A DNA stretch of 64,000 bases from Talpa occidentalis. Lineage: Eukaryota; Chordata; Mammalia; Eulipotyphla; Talpidae. The notes under the pieces are model-generated. The model saw nothing but the letters and a program-made list of their open reading frames with translations. It was not told the DNA's origin and made no database searches. Made by a program: the position numbers and the translations under genes. Within the stretch, counting starts at the first letter, position 1. Each line of letters opens with the position of its first letter. The stretch spans positions 67,171,730 to 67,235,729 of the forward strand of contig NW_023604295.1 in assembly GCF_014898055.3 (NCBI RefSeq), written 5' to 3'. This document shows, piece by piece, positions 50,322-61,600 of the stretch.

Positions 50322-51422
50322 CTAACATTGACAGCGCACAAGTTTTTGGAAGGCTTTCTTGAAGTCTTCATTAAAAATTGTATAAATCAGTGGATTTATA
50401 AGGGAATTGAGATATCCGAGCCATGTCAAGAAATTTGACATTTCTTCAGAAATCTTACACTTTTCACAGACATTCACAACCAATTCTTTTACAAAAAAAG
50501 GAAGCCAGCATATAACAAATGCACCCAAGATTAATCCCAGAGTGGTGGCTGCTTTGCGTTCTCTTGTGCCTGAGATCTTTTGTCTCCTCCAAGATTTCTC
50601 ATGCTTTAATTGAGACTTGGGACTCTTCACTGTGCTATGAATTTTATCGAAGTCTGTTGAAGGATCAGATAAAGACTTTTCTAGCATGTAGGATGTGGAG
50701 ACCAGTCTAGTGCTTTTCTCACCACTCTCCAAAAGGACTTGGCCATTCAGCTCCTCCTTGGCAATTCTACTTGCCTGTCTCTTGTGGTATAACGTCTTTG
50801 CTGCTTTATATATTTTGTAGTAGAGGATCAAAATCAATGTTAGTGGTATGTAGAAAGCCCCAAATGTTGAGTAAATAGTGGACACAATGTGGTCATGTTT
50901 GATGATACATTCGTCATCTCGGCTAGTTCCTTGGTGTCTCCAGACTAAAGGAGGCATAGAGATAAAAATAGATATAATCCAAACTATTGTTATCATAATG
51001 CCAGCGTGCTTGGGAGTTCTTTTCCTGGCGTACTCGACAGCATCTGTGATTGCCCGGTATCTATCCAAAGCTATAGCAGACAGATGTAAGATGGAACATG
51101 TGCAGCAAGTAATGTCAACACTCAGCCAAATGTCACAGACCACTTGCCCCATAATCCAGCTCTCTCTCACAATATACACAATGCTGAAGGGCATCACTAG
51201 GACAGCTACAAGAAAATCTGTCACTGCAAGGGAGCAAATTAAATAGTTGGCTGGGTGGTGCAGCTTCCGGGTCACAATAATGGCGGCGATCACAAGGGAG
51301 TTGATAGTCGTTGTCATCAGGGCCAGCCCGGAGAGAGTCAGGGACACCAGAATTTTAGATGGCGTTCTGTTTAACATTTCTTCTGAGGTCAAGTTTTGAT
51401 CAGATGAGTTTAAGAAATCCAT
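50322..51422 (-). CDS. HTR1F: 5-hydroxytryptamine receptor 1F, complete single-exon coding region
   Basis: A class A GPCR of 366 codons (ATG at 51422, TAG at 50322-50324), the length I recall for mammalian HTR1F. The family couples serotonin binding at the plasma membrane to Gi/o and lowers cAMP. Visible landmarks: N-glycosylation sequons at N5 and N10, seven hydrophobic segments, the amine-binding aspartate D103 in TM3, conserved C96 and C172 for the extracellular disulfide, DRY at 120-122, a long basic third intracellular loop (about 205-290), CWLP at 305-308 in TM6 and NPLIY at 343-347 in TM7. The tail ends in RCQC. The start has a purine at -3 and G at +4 and lies 37 bases inside the exon defined by the acceptor at 51460. 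The reading frame is unbroken and all key residues are present, so it should be functional. Identification rests on near identity to the human protein as I remember it; HTR1E is the nearest alternative and fits less well. Confidence 0.98.
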   Translation of the reverse strand: MDFLNSSDQNLTSEEMLNRTPSKILVSLTLSGLALMTTTINSLVIAAIIVTRKLHHPANYLICSLAVTDFLVAVLVMPFSIVYIVRESWIMGQVVCDIWLSVDITCCTCSILHLSAIALDRYRAITDAVEYARKRTPKHAGIMITIVWIISIFISMPPLVWRHQGTSRDDECIIKHDHIVSTIYSTFGAFYIPLTLILILYYKIYKAAKTLYHKRQASRIAKEELNGQVLLESGEKSTRLVSTSYMLEKSLSDPSTDFDKIHSTVKSPKSQLKHEKSWRRQKISGTRERKAATTLGLILGAFVICWLPFFVKELVVNVCEKCKISEEMSNFLTWLGYLNSLINPLIYTIFNEDFKKAFQKLVRCQC

Positions 51423-51459
51423 TTTTAAAAAAGTTTAATGTAGCTGAAAAAATGGATAC

Positions 51460-51485
51460 CTGTAACAAAGGAGGGGAAAAAGAGT
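51460..51485 (-). promoter_or_regulatory. HTR1F: 3' splice acceptor of the HTR1F coding exon
   Basis: Read on the minus strand, a run of pyrimidines (CTTTTTCCCCTCCTTTG) is followed by TTACAG, with the AG at 51461-51460. The exon would start at 51459 with GTATCC, 37 bases before the ATG. HTR1F is known to have a coding region in one exon with upstream untranslated exons, so an acceptor here is expected. No cDNA is available to confirm it. Confidence 0.7.
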
Positions 51486-51551
51486 TTCAGAGAAGGATTC
51501 ACAGACTTTTTTCTCCCTTTCAGAATTAAAAAAAAAAAGGTGAATGTTTTA

Positions 51552-51720
51552 CCAGCATATAACAAATGCACCCAAGATTAATCCCAGGGTGGTGGTTGCT
51601 TTGCGTTCTTGTGCCTGAGATCTTTTGTCTCCTCCAAGATTACCAGAATATTTTTATGGATTAAAAAACCGACTTCAGGTTGCAGATTTTTTCTTTTTTA
51701 TTTAATTTAAGAAATCCAAT
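51552..51720 (-). pseudogene. partial, internally deleted copy of HTR1F coding sequence in the upstream intron
   Basis: Bases 51552-51641 match the gene at 50505-50596 almost perfectly, in the same orientation: two substitutions and a 2-bp deletion over 92 bases. The matched part encodes residues 276-306 (end of the third intracellular loop through TM6), and the deletion shifts the frame. Further 5' on the minus strand, 51643-51720 weakly resembles the first codons of the gene: GGATTTCTTAAA near 51709-51719 and TTCTGGT at 51643-51649, spaced 78 bases apart here and 77 in the gene. If both parts are real, this is a copy lacking codons of about 27 to 275. The TM6 part is certain; the 5' part is suggestive only. 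It lies about 90 bases inside the intron from the acceptor and cannot encode a receptor. Confidence 0.8.
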
Positions 51721-52050
51721 GAGAACAGTAATGAACATAACTTCAAAACATTTCTTGAAATACAGCTCAAAATAAAACAATTTTTACATTATTGAGTAAT
51801 GTATTACTCAATAAGATCTTCAACATTATAGAATTTTGTTTAAAAACCATATTAACCTAGCTATCTATTTCTTTTTTTTTTCCTACGGCAGAAAAAGCTT
51901 AAAAGCACATATCATTAATATATCTTTGTGCATTATATAATACAAAAATATTATATTAAAGGCAGTATTCAAAAATCATAAGCAATTTGGGTCTAAATTC
52001 AAAGTTACATTAAGGATATTATTGGGTTCATGGAGACTAAAGAAACTTTT

Positions 52051-52296
52051 TTTTTATATAAGAATTGGGGTATAGTCCAGAGGTGCGGGAGGGTGACAGG
52101 ATTCACTAGAGACAGAGCGGGGAGTAGAACAGGCAGATGGACCAAAGATACTGCTGAGGGTAGCAGTGGGAGAGGCAGGAGAGGTCTGCCACGCCATGTG
52201 GGTATCTCCTTGGCTGGCTGGGAATCAAACCCATACACAGAGTTTGTGGATAGCTTCATAGCGCTGTGCTCAACCAACTGCACCACTGGGGAGGCC
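52051..52296 (-). mobile_element. tRNA-derived SINE, older subtype
   Basis: Complete copy in the HTR1F upstream intron. The duplication CTAAAGAAACTTTT (52037-52050) recurs as CTAAAGGAACTTTT (52297-52310). Confidence 0.92.
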
Positions 52297-52439
52297 CTAA
52301 AGGAACTTTTAATGTATTTCATGTCAGGACATAAAGGTTATAAAAGGGGAAATAATCAAAAATAAAATATTTTTAGTATATGTATAGTATCGCATAATCA
52401 TTTAATAAAACAAGGAAGATGTCAGAGTGTTTAATAGCC

Positions 52440-52440
52440 C

Positions 52441-52501
<61 letters not shown>
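52440..52501. repeat. TA then TG compound microsatellite
   Basis: About 8 TA units run into about 22 TG units. It lies in the presumed HTR1F upstream intron and is likely to be length-variable. Confidence 0.95.
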
Positions 52502-52502
<1 letters not shown>

Positions 52503-52642
52503 TGTAGTTTGTTTAAAAAGAGTGTAAACTTAGTTGGAGTCAAATAAAAAGATAAACTTAGTTGGAGTCAAATAAATGAACAACACTGCCCATTATTATA
52601 ATTTCATATATGACCAAATGAACGACTTAATGAAGGGAACTT

Positions 52643-52920
52643 GGACCTCCCTGGTGGCACAAGGGGTTAAGACACAGACTATGAAGCTATCCACAGCCAC
52701 TGCAGCATGAGTTCAATCCCTGGCCAAGGAGCTACCCACATGGCGTAGCAGACCTCTTCTGACTTGCCTGTTGCTCCTCTCAGCAGTGTATTTCAGTCAA
52801 TCTGCCTGTTCTGTTCCCCACTCTGTCTCTGGTGAATCCTCTCAAGCACCCCCCCCCATACCTCTGGCCTATACCCCAGTTCTTGTTTGCATAAATAAAT
52901 AAATCTTTAAAAGAAAAAAA
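52643..52920 (+). mobile_element. tRNA-derived SINE, older subtype
   Basis: Complete copy from GGACCTCCCTGGTGGCACA to ATAAATAAATAAATCTTT plus an A-rich end, with a C-run at 52850-52857. No clean duplication was found. Confidence 0.9.
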
Positions 52921-53370
52921 AAGGAGATCTTATGACCACACTTACTCACCATGAAATGGAGATCCTTCTATATGAGTCATTATTATAATGACTATGTTAT
53001 CTTACTTCTGAAGGAGGACCTTCCAAATTCATCTTAAAATTTTCCCTCAATCCATGCTATTACTTAATTACAAATCAAATAAGGTAATTGGAATGTAATG
53101 GAATAAGATTGCTTTTATAAGACAGTTTTTAGCAGCTACCTATATCTTAGGAAAAGACAGAGAAGATAGAAACCTGAACTTTTCTTAGTTATAATTATTA
53201 TGGTACCTCCATTTTCCTTAAGTTATCTTTACACCTTTGAAGCGCTTATGCTTTGTTGGAACTGATGAAACAATAATTTAAATAATTTAATGTGAGTGCT
53301 TTGTATTATAAAACCTTGGGATGCAGCATACTCAATATCCCACTTGTGTTTGGGTTATCGGTACTAGATT

Positions 53371-53642
53371 TATTTTTTTTTAAGATTTATTTTTTATTTA
53401 TACAATAGCTGGGGCACAGGCAAGAGGTGTAGGAGGGTGAGAGGATTCACCAGAGCCAGAGCGGGGAGCAGAATAGGCAGACAGACCGAAAGCACGCTGA
53501 GGGGAGCAGTGGGCGCGGCAGGAGAGGTCTGCTGCACCATGTGGGAATTCTCCCTGGCGGTCAGGAATCGAACTCACGCTGCAGAGGCTGTGCACAGCTT
53601 CACAGCACTGCACTCAACCACCTGCACCACCAGGGAGGTCCC
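53371..53642 (-). mobile_element. tRNA-derived SINE, older subtype
   Basis: Complete but diverged copy, T-run side at 53373-53381 and head ending CCAGGGAGGTCCC. Antisense frames across it are not genes. Confidence 0.88.
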
Positions 53643-55100
53643 ACACCTGCATTTTTAACAAGTTCCCAGGGATGCTTATGCTGTTAGTCCATGGAATGAG
53701 AGTTCTGGGGAGTCCTTAGCTTATGTCCAATCCTTTCACTGCTTTAACATTCTCTGAGTTCCTCTCTAAGGAAGCTCTAATATCTCAGCTGTATACTTTT
53801 GTCATCATCTCTTTCTCACATATTTTACTTAATTTCTTGGAGTTCCTCAAATAAATGATATTACTCTAGTTTTCCTTCTGCTGTTTCTCTGGCTATTTTT
53901 ATTGCTGTCTTTGTGCAGTTCTTGGACTGCTTTCTCTAGGACTATTAACCCCACTTTTTGGACATTGATTCCACTCTTTTCAGCCTGTTACAAGGATTAT
54001 CCATATGACTATACTTTCTAAATCTATATTGGATCACAGTGCCCGAGATGTAATGTAACACTTGCAGGCACTGTCAGAAATATTAGCAAAATCTTCAATA
54101 TGTTCTTTCAATATCAGTAGATCCCATAGTCTAGTTGTTTTCCCTGGAAACAACTAAAGAGGGTGTATGGTCACAGATGAAATGCTCGCTGCAAATCCAA
54201 TCAGATATATTAGAAACATGGTACATTAATAAATTTCTACCTTCCCACTTTGCCTCGTCATACAATTTGCACTATATATTCAATAACAAAATAATTATTT
54301 TCTTAATTGGTTAATTCCTTTGGAACAGTATTTATTAATCTTTATGTTCATTGATTTAAAAGCACTGACATTTTCCATATTATAAGCAAAAGCAGCTCTC
54401 CACTTTAATTTACCTGATAAAGTTTTGGCATAAGAGCCTCTTCAAGAGAGAATCCTGAAATTATATTTTGAGCAGAATATTAAGCAAAAGAAATTGTTTG
54501 GTAATATTATGTGAGTTTCCATGACAAAAATTTAATTCTGTAGGGATATGGGCCAGCTTAAAATTAGAAGGTGGATTACTTGAATAATTCAACCATTGGC
54601 TCTAAGTGTCATACTGCAGCATTTAAATTAGGCTCAGTAAAATGGTACTTAATAGCAAGGAAAAAACCGACATGTGTCAAATAGGTTCTATTGCAGTTTG
54701 CAAGAAATATGCTCATGATTTAATCAAACATGATTTCTAAATCGAAATTTTATAAACTAGTAAACATCCTGATAGTTGTGGTTATAGAAAAAAAATATAT
54801 ATAAACCAAATGCACTTGATCATTACAGGAATCCTGTTTCTTTTGTTTTATTTTCTTTGTCATTTATAATTAGAATTTCAATCAACCTTTTACCTTCATT
54901 AATTCAGACATAGTCTCTCTTCAGATACTTTCATATTCCTTTATATCTTAAATTTTCACTGTGAGTTTTCTGGTGTTATGAACATCCCAGGGTTACGGAA
55001 CATAGATGATATCTCCTACTCTTAGAACTCTGTTTTTGAATCTTTTCACTGGTATATAATCAAGGTGATTGTTTAAATAGGATCTGTAGTCCCATCAACT
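53643..55100. other. gene-free stretch upstream of HTR1F
   Basis: Presumed intron or intergenic sequence. No exon with convincing splice sites, no RNA gene and no named repeat was recognised. Confidence 0.35.
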
Positions 55101-55110
55101 ACATGTAACA

Positions 55111-55390
55111 TTTTTTTAAAAAGATTTATTTATTTATTTATACAAGAACTGGGGTACAGGCCAGATGCAAGGGAGGGTGAGAGGATTCACCAGAGTCAGA
55201 ATGGGAAGCAGAGCAGGCAGACTGATGAAATACACTGATGAGGGGAGCAGCGGGTGCAACAGGAGAGGTCTGATGCACCATGGGGACCCTCACCGGCTGG
55301 CCGGCCGGCTGGTATTGAACTGGCGCTGCAGAGGTTGCGGACAGCTTCACAGCACGGCCCTTAACCGCCTGCGCCACCAGGGGAGGCCCT
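55111..55390 (-). mobile_element. tRNA-derived SINE, first of a pair at one target
   Basis: Complete copy with a GGCCGG slip (about 55291-55310). ACATGTAACA on its left and TCATGTAGCAG on its right form a decayed duplication. Confidence 0.9.
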
Positions 55391-55400
55391 CATGTAGCAG

Positions 55401-55674
55401 TCCTTTTTTTTTTTTTTTTTAAAGATATATTTATTTATTTATACAAGCACTGGGTACAGTCAGAAGCATGGGAGGGTAACAGAATTCACCAGAGCCAGAA
55501 CAGGAAACAGAAAACAGAACAGGCAGACTGACGAAGTACACTGCTGAGGGGAGCAGTGGGCGCAGGAGAGGTCTACGCGCCATGTGGGACCCTCACCCAG
55601 TGGCTGGGGATCTGCGGGAAGCTGCGGGCAGCTTCGCTGTCCAGCGCTCATCCACTGCGCCACTGGGGAGCCCC
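55401..55674 (-). mobile_element. tRNA-derived SINE, young subtype, second of a pair
   Basis: Inserted directly beside the first copy: CTCATGTAGCAGTCC on its left and CTCATGTAGCATTC on its right. It has a long T-run at the tail side and the CACTGGGTACAGTCAGAAGC signature. Confidence 0.92.
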
Positions 55675-55689
55675 TCATGTAGCATTCTT

Positions 55690-58600
55690 GATAAGAGTAC
55701 AGGAGCAAAAATTTTCCAGATTTTACTCAACATGAGTATTTGCCAGTTTACTCATCTAATCACATGATGCATTACTCCTCAGTTCATTCTCAGTGTTTTT
55801 AATTTACTGTTGATTTATATTCTCATATGTCTAATCTTATTACCATTTTACTAAGTGTGAGAGATTTGTTACTTTCCTTAATAGCTGTTCTAGTCATAAG
55901 ATCTACTCTAGAAAGTGAACACTTTTTTTTTGTAAAATGAAGATTATGTTATAGGATAAGAGGTGTATTCAAATAGGGGAAAGTAACTAATAAATTTCTT
56001 ATTTCTTGCCAGGAATGTTTAAGAGAATGACCAGGTTTAAATGTGCAAATTGTAATATTAAGAATGTGTTCATAGTATTTCCAAACTTGAGACTTTCAGC
56101 TCTTAGTATAGTTCTTTGCAGCCATTTATTCCTTTAAGAACTATTTATTGAGCGCTATTTGTTTTCTGATTAATCTGTTTGGTGCAAAAAGATACCAACA
56201 AATAAGCAAGCAAACCTACCTACCCTTGAACAAAATAAAATAACAAAATAAAACATTGTTGTTGTCCCTAAAAAACTAGAATGGTAATGAAACAACTAAA
56301 CACACAATTATGATACAATGAAACAATGTGGTTAGCGGTATACATAAAGTGTCCTAGAAATACTGATGAGGGAGAATTAATCATGCTATGGTAAAACACT
56401 GAAAGTCTTTCCAGGTAGAAGAAGAAGTATGAACAAAAGCAGAATCATAACAATGCATTATGCACTTAGATATGTGAAGTAGGTACAATGTGGTTACTGC
56501 AAGGGCACATTAGGGCAGAGTGTGGAGGTGAGGGGTGAAAGTTAATGGAGGAAGACAATGAAGAGGCTGCATGTTATGATAGGGACACTGGATTTTATCT
56601 TCTAGGCAATAAGTCTTTGAAATGTTTAAGGTTAGTAAAAGGATTAGATATGGGCTCTGGCAGAGTGAAGTGTGCAGGAAGAGTGATAAGGCTTGGAAAG
56701 AGTAGTACCACTGCTTCAGGGAGAAGCCATAAACATTGCTTACGAGCATGAGCTGAAATCAGAGCCTTTAGAATGTCAATGGAATAAAACTGGTTCAGGC
56801 TTTTGTGGCCCTCCATTAATTCTCCAAACCTAGGAATTGTATCTCCCCCCAAAAATGTTTGAGGATTGCATCTGGAATCGGGACGCAGACTGGGATCAAA
56901 GGGCAAGGGAAGATGATTGTGCTGATGCTGGATGGATGATAGTTAAAGGGCAGATCAGAGAGGGCAATTAATTGAGGAAACAAGCCATGGCTGATTAATT
57001 TGAAGACTTTATGTGGTTTAGGAGCAGGTAGTCTCAAGCAATCTGCCAACATGAAAAAAAAGAGAGAAAGACTGCAGTTACATTCAGAGCCTGTGACTGC
57101 GGGGTTTCAAGTTTAGGAAGTGATCTAAGTTAGGGAAAGAAAATGTTAATAATTGCTCTAACAGTGGAGACTGACTTACAGAGAGGTATATAATTCTTCA
57201 CAAAGACTTTACAGCACTTCTGTTTTTTAAAATTAATATATTTTTAATTGAGGTAGTATTAGGATACTCCCATCAGGCATCGCCACCACAGTGCAACCAC
57301 CACCAAATCCACCACCATAAACCATTGCGTTCCCTTCCTCTTTGTTTTTCATCCTCTCATACTCCCCCACCCCATTCAGAGCACTTGTGAAATCAAGGGA
57401 ACGTTGCTGACATTTTCCAAATACAAATTGTCCTTTCCTGTTTATCACCACTTGCTGAATCTGATCCTTAAGTCTTTTGAATTCTGACTCTTGATATACC
57501 CAGCTCAGATCTGTCAATACCTATTTGACACTGGATTCTCATGGCTTCCCATTCCCTCTTGCTTCATTTCTGTACACATCCAATTTAAATTATGCGCTTT
57601 TTATTCGTAGAGATGTGTCTTATTTTCCATCTGTGGATTCTCTTTTCCTTAGTTTGTTTGCTGGCTTCATTGATTACCCTTTCTCTCACACTCAAAATAT
57701 ATTTACTCTTTTCTCTAGCTCCTAGAAACTAGAGAATTATGTCAATAGACTCAAAGTCCATGGCCTTGTCATCAGGTTAAGAAACAGATGAGAGTTTAAG
57801 GCTGTATGCCTCTTAAATTAGAGACCTATGAACTAAAACCACAAGTTTGTTCTCCAATCCTCAATATTTAATGGTGTGTCCAGATGGATTATTGTAATCA
57901 ACACTCCCTTTCAAAAAGATAAAACAGGAGGCACATATTGGCCACGGGTCTTTCTGAAATCCAGTCAGACAAATGCTGTCAGAGAGCTCTTCTCCAAGAT
58001 TAGGAGTACAGCTTTATGAGGCCCACTTCTGCTCCTTAATTTGTTTCCTTAACCTACTGTATATTAAAGGTTTTGAATCCCACCTCTGGCCTCTTAACTA
58101 TTCTCTGAGAGGCTCTGTCTTTATTTCTATAATAGTCTTCATTTACATCTAAGTAGACTGCTCAGCCTATTTCTACCTATAGAAAGTCTCTTCATACTGA
58201 ACACTTTATTTCCATACCTTATTATACACAGCTAAAAGAAATGCTCAATTAGCACTTTAAACATTCCACCTGGAAATGCTTAACGCCAGATACACAAATT
58301 CATCAACCATGTTTTATCTTCCAAGTACTGGACACCACACTTATAAATTGTTTTGTTAATGCAAAACACGGGTTACTCTCTTTTCTAGTCTCCAAGAAAG
58401 TTTTATCACCTCCTTTCTAGTCTCCACTAAAAGTTTGTTCACTAACAGTCTCCTCACTGTTTTTGTCAGTATCTGCCTTCCATCTGGTCCCAAAGCAAAT
58501 GTCATAACAATGTTGAAGAGTATGAAATGTGCTGATTTATTTGTTACAGTTTAGCATTACTATGTGCTGCAGGCCCTAATGTAAAGGAGAAACAGGGAAC

Positions 58601-61600
58601 TACATTTCCACAATGCCCTTCTCTAAATAGTCTGAGTTTGACAGTGAGAAAAATTCCCACAAAGTTTGTGAGGCAGAAAAGGAGAGCTGATGACTCTCTG
58701 AAGGTGATTGCAGCCAGATGTGTGGGCAGACACTGACAGCAGCTTCTGTATGCACTTAGAGACAGTTGTTGGGAGTTTTTATCAGATATTTTGAAAACAA
58801 CAGTTACCCAGCAAGCTTTTGAAAATCACCTATTCTGGGGTTTCATACTAAGGTGCTGTAGTGCCTACTGTAGTTACTGCAGCAACTGGATGGAATTAAA
58901 TTTTGACTTCTTTGACCTCTTCCCCTTCCTTCCCCCCCAGTTTTTCAGACATTAATATCTAATACCTTTATTAAATTCCTTTATTTCAGGAATATTTAGA
59001 GTTACTCTGTCTACCTGACTTGTTCCACACTGATGCAGTCAGATACAGTGCTAAGTGGTTATTGGAAATTAATAGCCAAAGCAGCTTTAATTGAATCTTA
59101 AAAATGTTAAGCAATATTTTAATTAAAACAATTAATGAAAGTAGTTTCAGGCAGTAAAGCTTAAGCAGCTTTAGACAAATCTTTAAAATATCTAGAAAGA
59201 GGAGAGTAATTCTGATTTTAAATGAAATTTATCTGTTCACACATTACATTGCTCAAATGACCCTGGTAATTGTTTTCAAAAGACACCTGGTTGGTAGTCT
59301 GCTACAGTTGGGAAAATACAACAATGAAAAAAAGTAGCAAAACTGCACTACATTCAATGGACACTGTGAGACCAGCTATAGGAGCACCTGCTATGGAAAA
59401 GTAAGAAAAACCAGATGTACAAACTCAGGAGCTGCATCAGGGGCTGTATTATTTCCTTTGACTGTTGTTAAAACATAAAGAGGGAGGAAACAGTGTATAT
59501 GTAGGCGGAAGAGAGATAAGGGGTATAGGATGAGTGTGATTGTGAAGATAAATTAAGAGTTGATGTTTACTCCCGAGATTGGGACTTCAGTTTATTAAGA
59601 TCATTAAGTGTTGTGAATAAAACCCATACGTGTTAGAATTAAAGAAGACTTCATTTTCATTTGAAGCCTATCTCCTCCACTTCTAGTGTGAGCTCAGGAG
59701 AGTCACTTCAACTTTCAAAGACTCACCTTCATTATGTAAAGTGATAATAACAAGGGTAAACATATTGAAAATTAAACATAATATCCCCTAGATGCTTGTC
59801 ACCTAACACACTCAATATTTGTATTTGTCATTGTAGTACGGGACTAACCATCTCTACCTTTAGGTTTGTCAAGCAGTAGAAAAATCATGTGTCTAACAGA
59901 GTAAAAGTATTTTTATTTTTACCTCAGCCTTTACTTTATAGTATCTATAGTACCATCCACTGTTCAATACCAAGTTTTCTCATTCTACTATAAGAGAGTG
60001 ATGGGGGAGGAAACAACATACAATTAGCACAAATAAAGAATGATGCACTATTCTTGTATTTGAGTTAAAATGGAAAACAGGTAATATGTTAGCAAGCTAG
60101 AAGAGATGGACATATTAAAAGAACACGTTCATAATCTTTCTCTCCACTTAACCTAATGTTCCCTCTCCTTGAGAGTTCAGTAAGACAAACAGTTCACTCC
60201 ATAATGACACTGGATGTAATGAAATCTTATGTGAGAGATTACAAGCAACAACTAGAAAACAATTCTGTACTCTTACTGGAAAACGACTGAGGAGTTGAGA
60301 TTTAGCTATACATTGGGTGTGAAAGATGTGTTTAAAATTTCTTTTCAACTTAATTATTGACAATCTAATAAACATTAATCTGTATATTTATTTTTATTCT
60401 TAGTACAGAATAAAATACTGTATTGGACCAAAGTCTTTTTCAAAATTTGGAGACATGGAAACTAAGTTTACCTAAACATGAATAACAAAATCATGGTAAA
60501 TTATTTGGAAAAAATCTTATGTGTTCAAACTCAATGAAAACTCTTGCTAAACTTTAAACAGCAATTTTATGCACAACAATCTCTTTTTATCTCTCTTTAA
60601 TTTTGTTGTCTTTTTTTACTATTATTTGAAAGGCATTAGATTTATGCTTATATTTTATGTAAATGTCTCTAATGGAATGAAGGTATTTCATTAATTAAGC
60701 TGTATCCTCTTGCATTTTGCTCTATTTTTACTTTGTAAATATGTTAAATTGGGACATATTTTTCATTTTCTTTCATCTTAAATCTACTTTCTTTTGACCT
60801 CCTACGCTTTATAAAGTATCTATTTTCATCTGATAGTTTTTGTTATTACTAGGTGATCAAGTACCATAAATAAAACAAATGAAATACTTACATTTATTGG
60901 GCACTATTGGTTTGGTAGGACTGCTATACAAAGCTCAAGTTTGGTAACACAATGTGAATGCTTAATTGCTGTCAGTTGAAATTGGGGAGTTGATCTTTCA
61001 TTTTCTATTAATTATATTATAGCATGTTCAGCACTGAACACAAGGCAGATGTTGCATAGTCAAGATCTGGAGCTCTGCTTAAATGCAATTTGGTTTTGCA
61101 GTCTGCTAGTTAACCAAGACTATTAACTAAAATATGAAGAGAAACTTAACTTTTAAATAAGGATCAGATTAGGAAGTGATTGAATTTTAGCCTAAACACA
61201 CGCAGCTTTTATATATGTATAAGCTATAAAATAGCCACAGTTTAAAATAACATGAACAACTTTCTGCTTTTATTATACTTATTTGGCTTTATACTTATTT
61301 TAATGCTGTAGAATATTGCATCATGCCCGACTCTGTTTCACACACAATTTATCCTAGAATGCCAAGACACAAATTGAAGGACAGAGCATGGTTAAGTTAG
61401 TAAAGTTTTGCGATTCAGTCCCAAAACAATTATGAGAAATCTGTCTATATTTGAAGAACTCCTCTTCATGTTCTTTGACAATGTTTTTTTCCATCTGAGA
61501 ATACTGAAATTGCTACCAATCGTTTCTATCTTCTCCAAGATTTTTGGACTAGCTTTTCATAACAAATGACAAGTTTTCATTCACTAACTTCATTCTACCT

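Noticed and set aside
56510..57052. Overlapping frames of 68-103 codons as exons of a host gene
   Set aside because: There are no convincing splice sites or recognisable domains, and the sequence has the texture of an old repeat.
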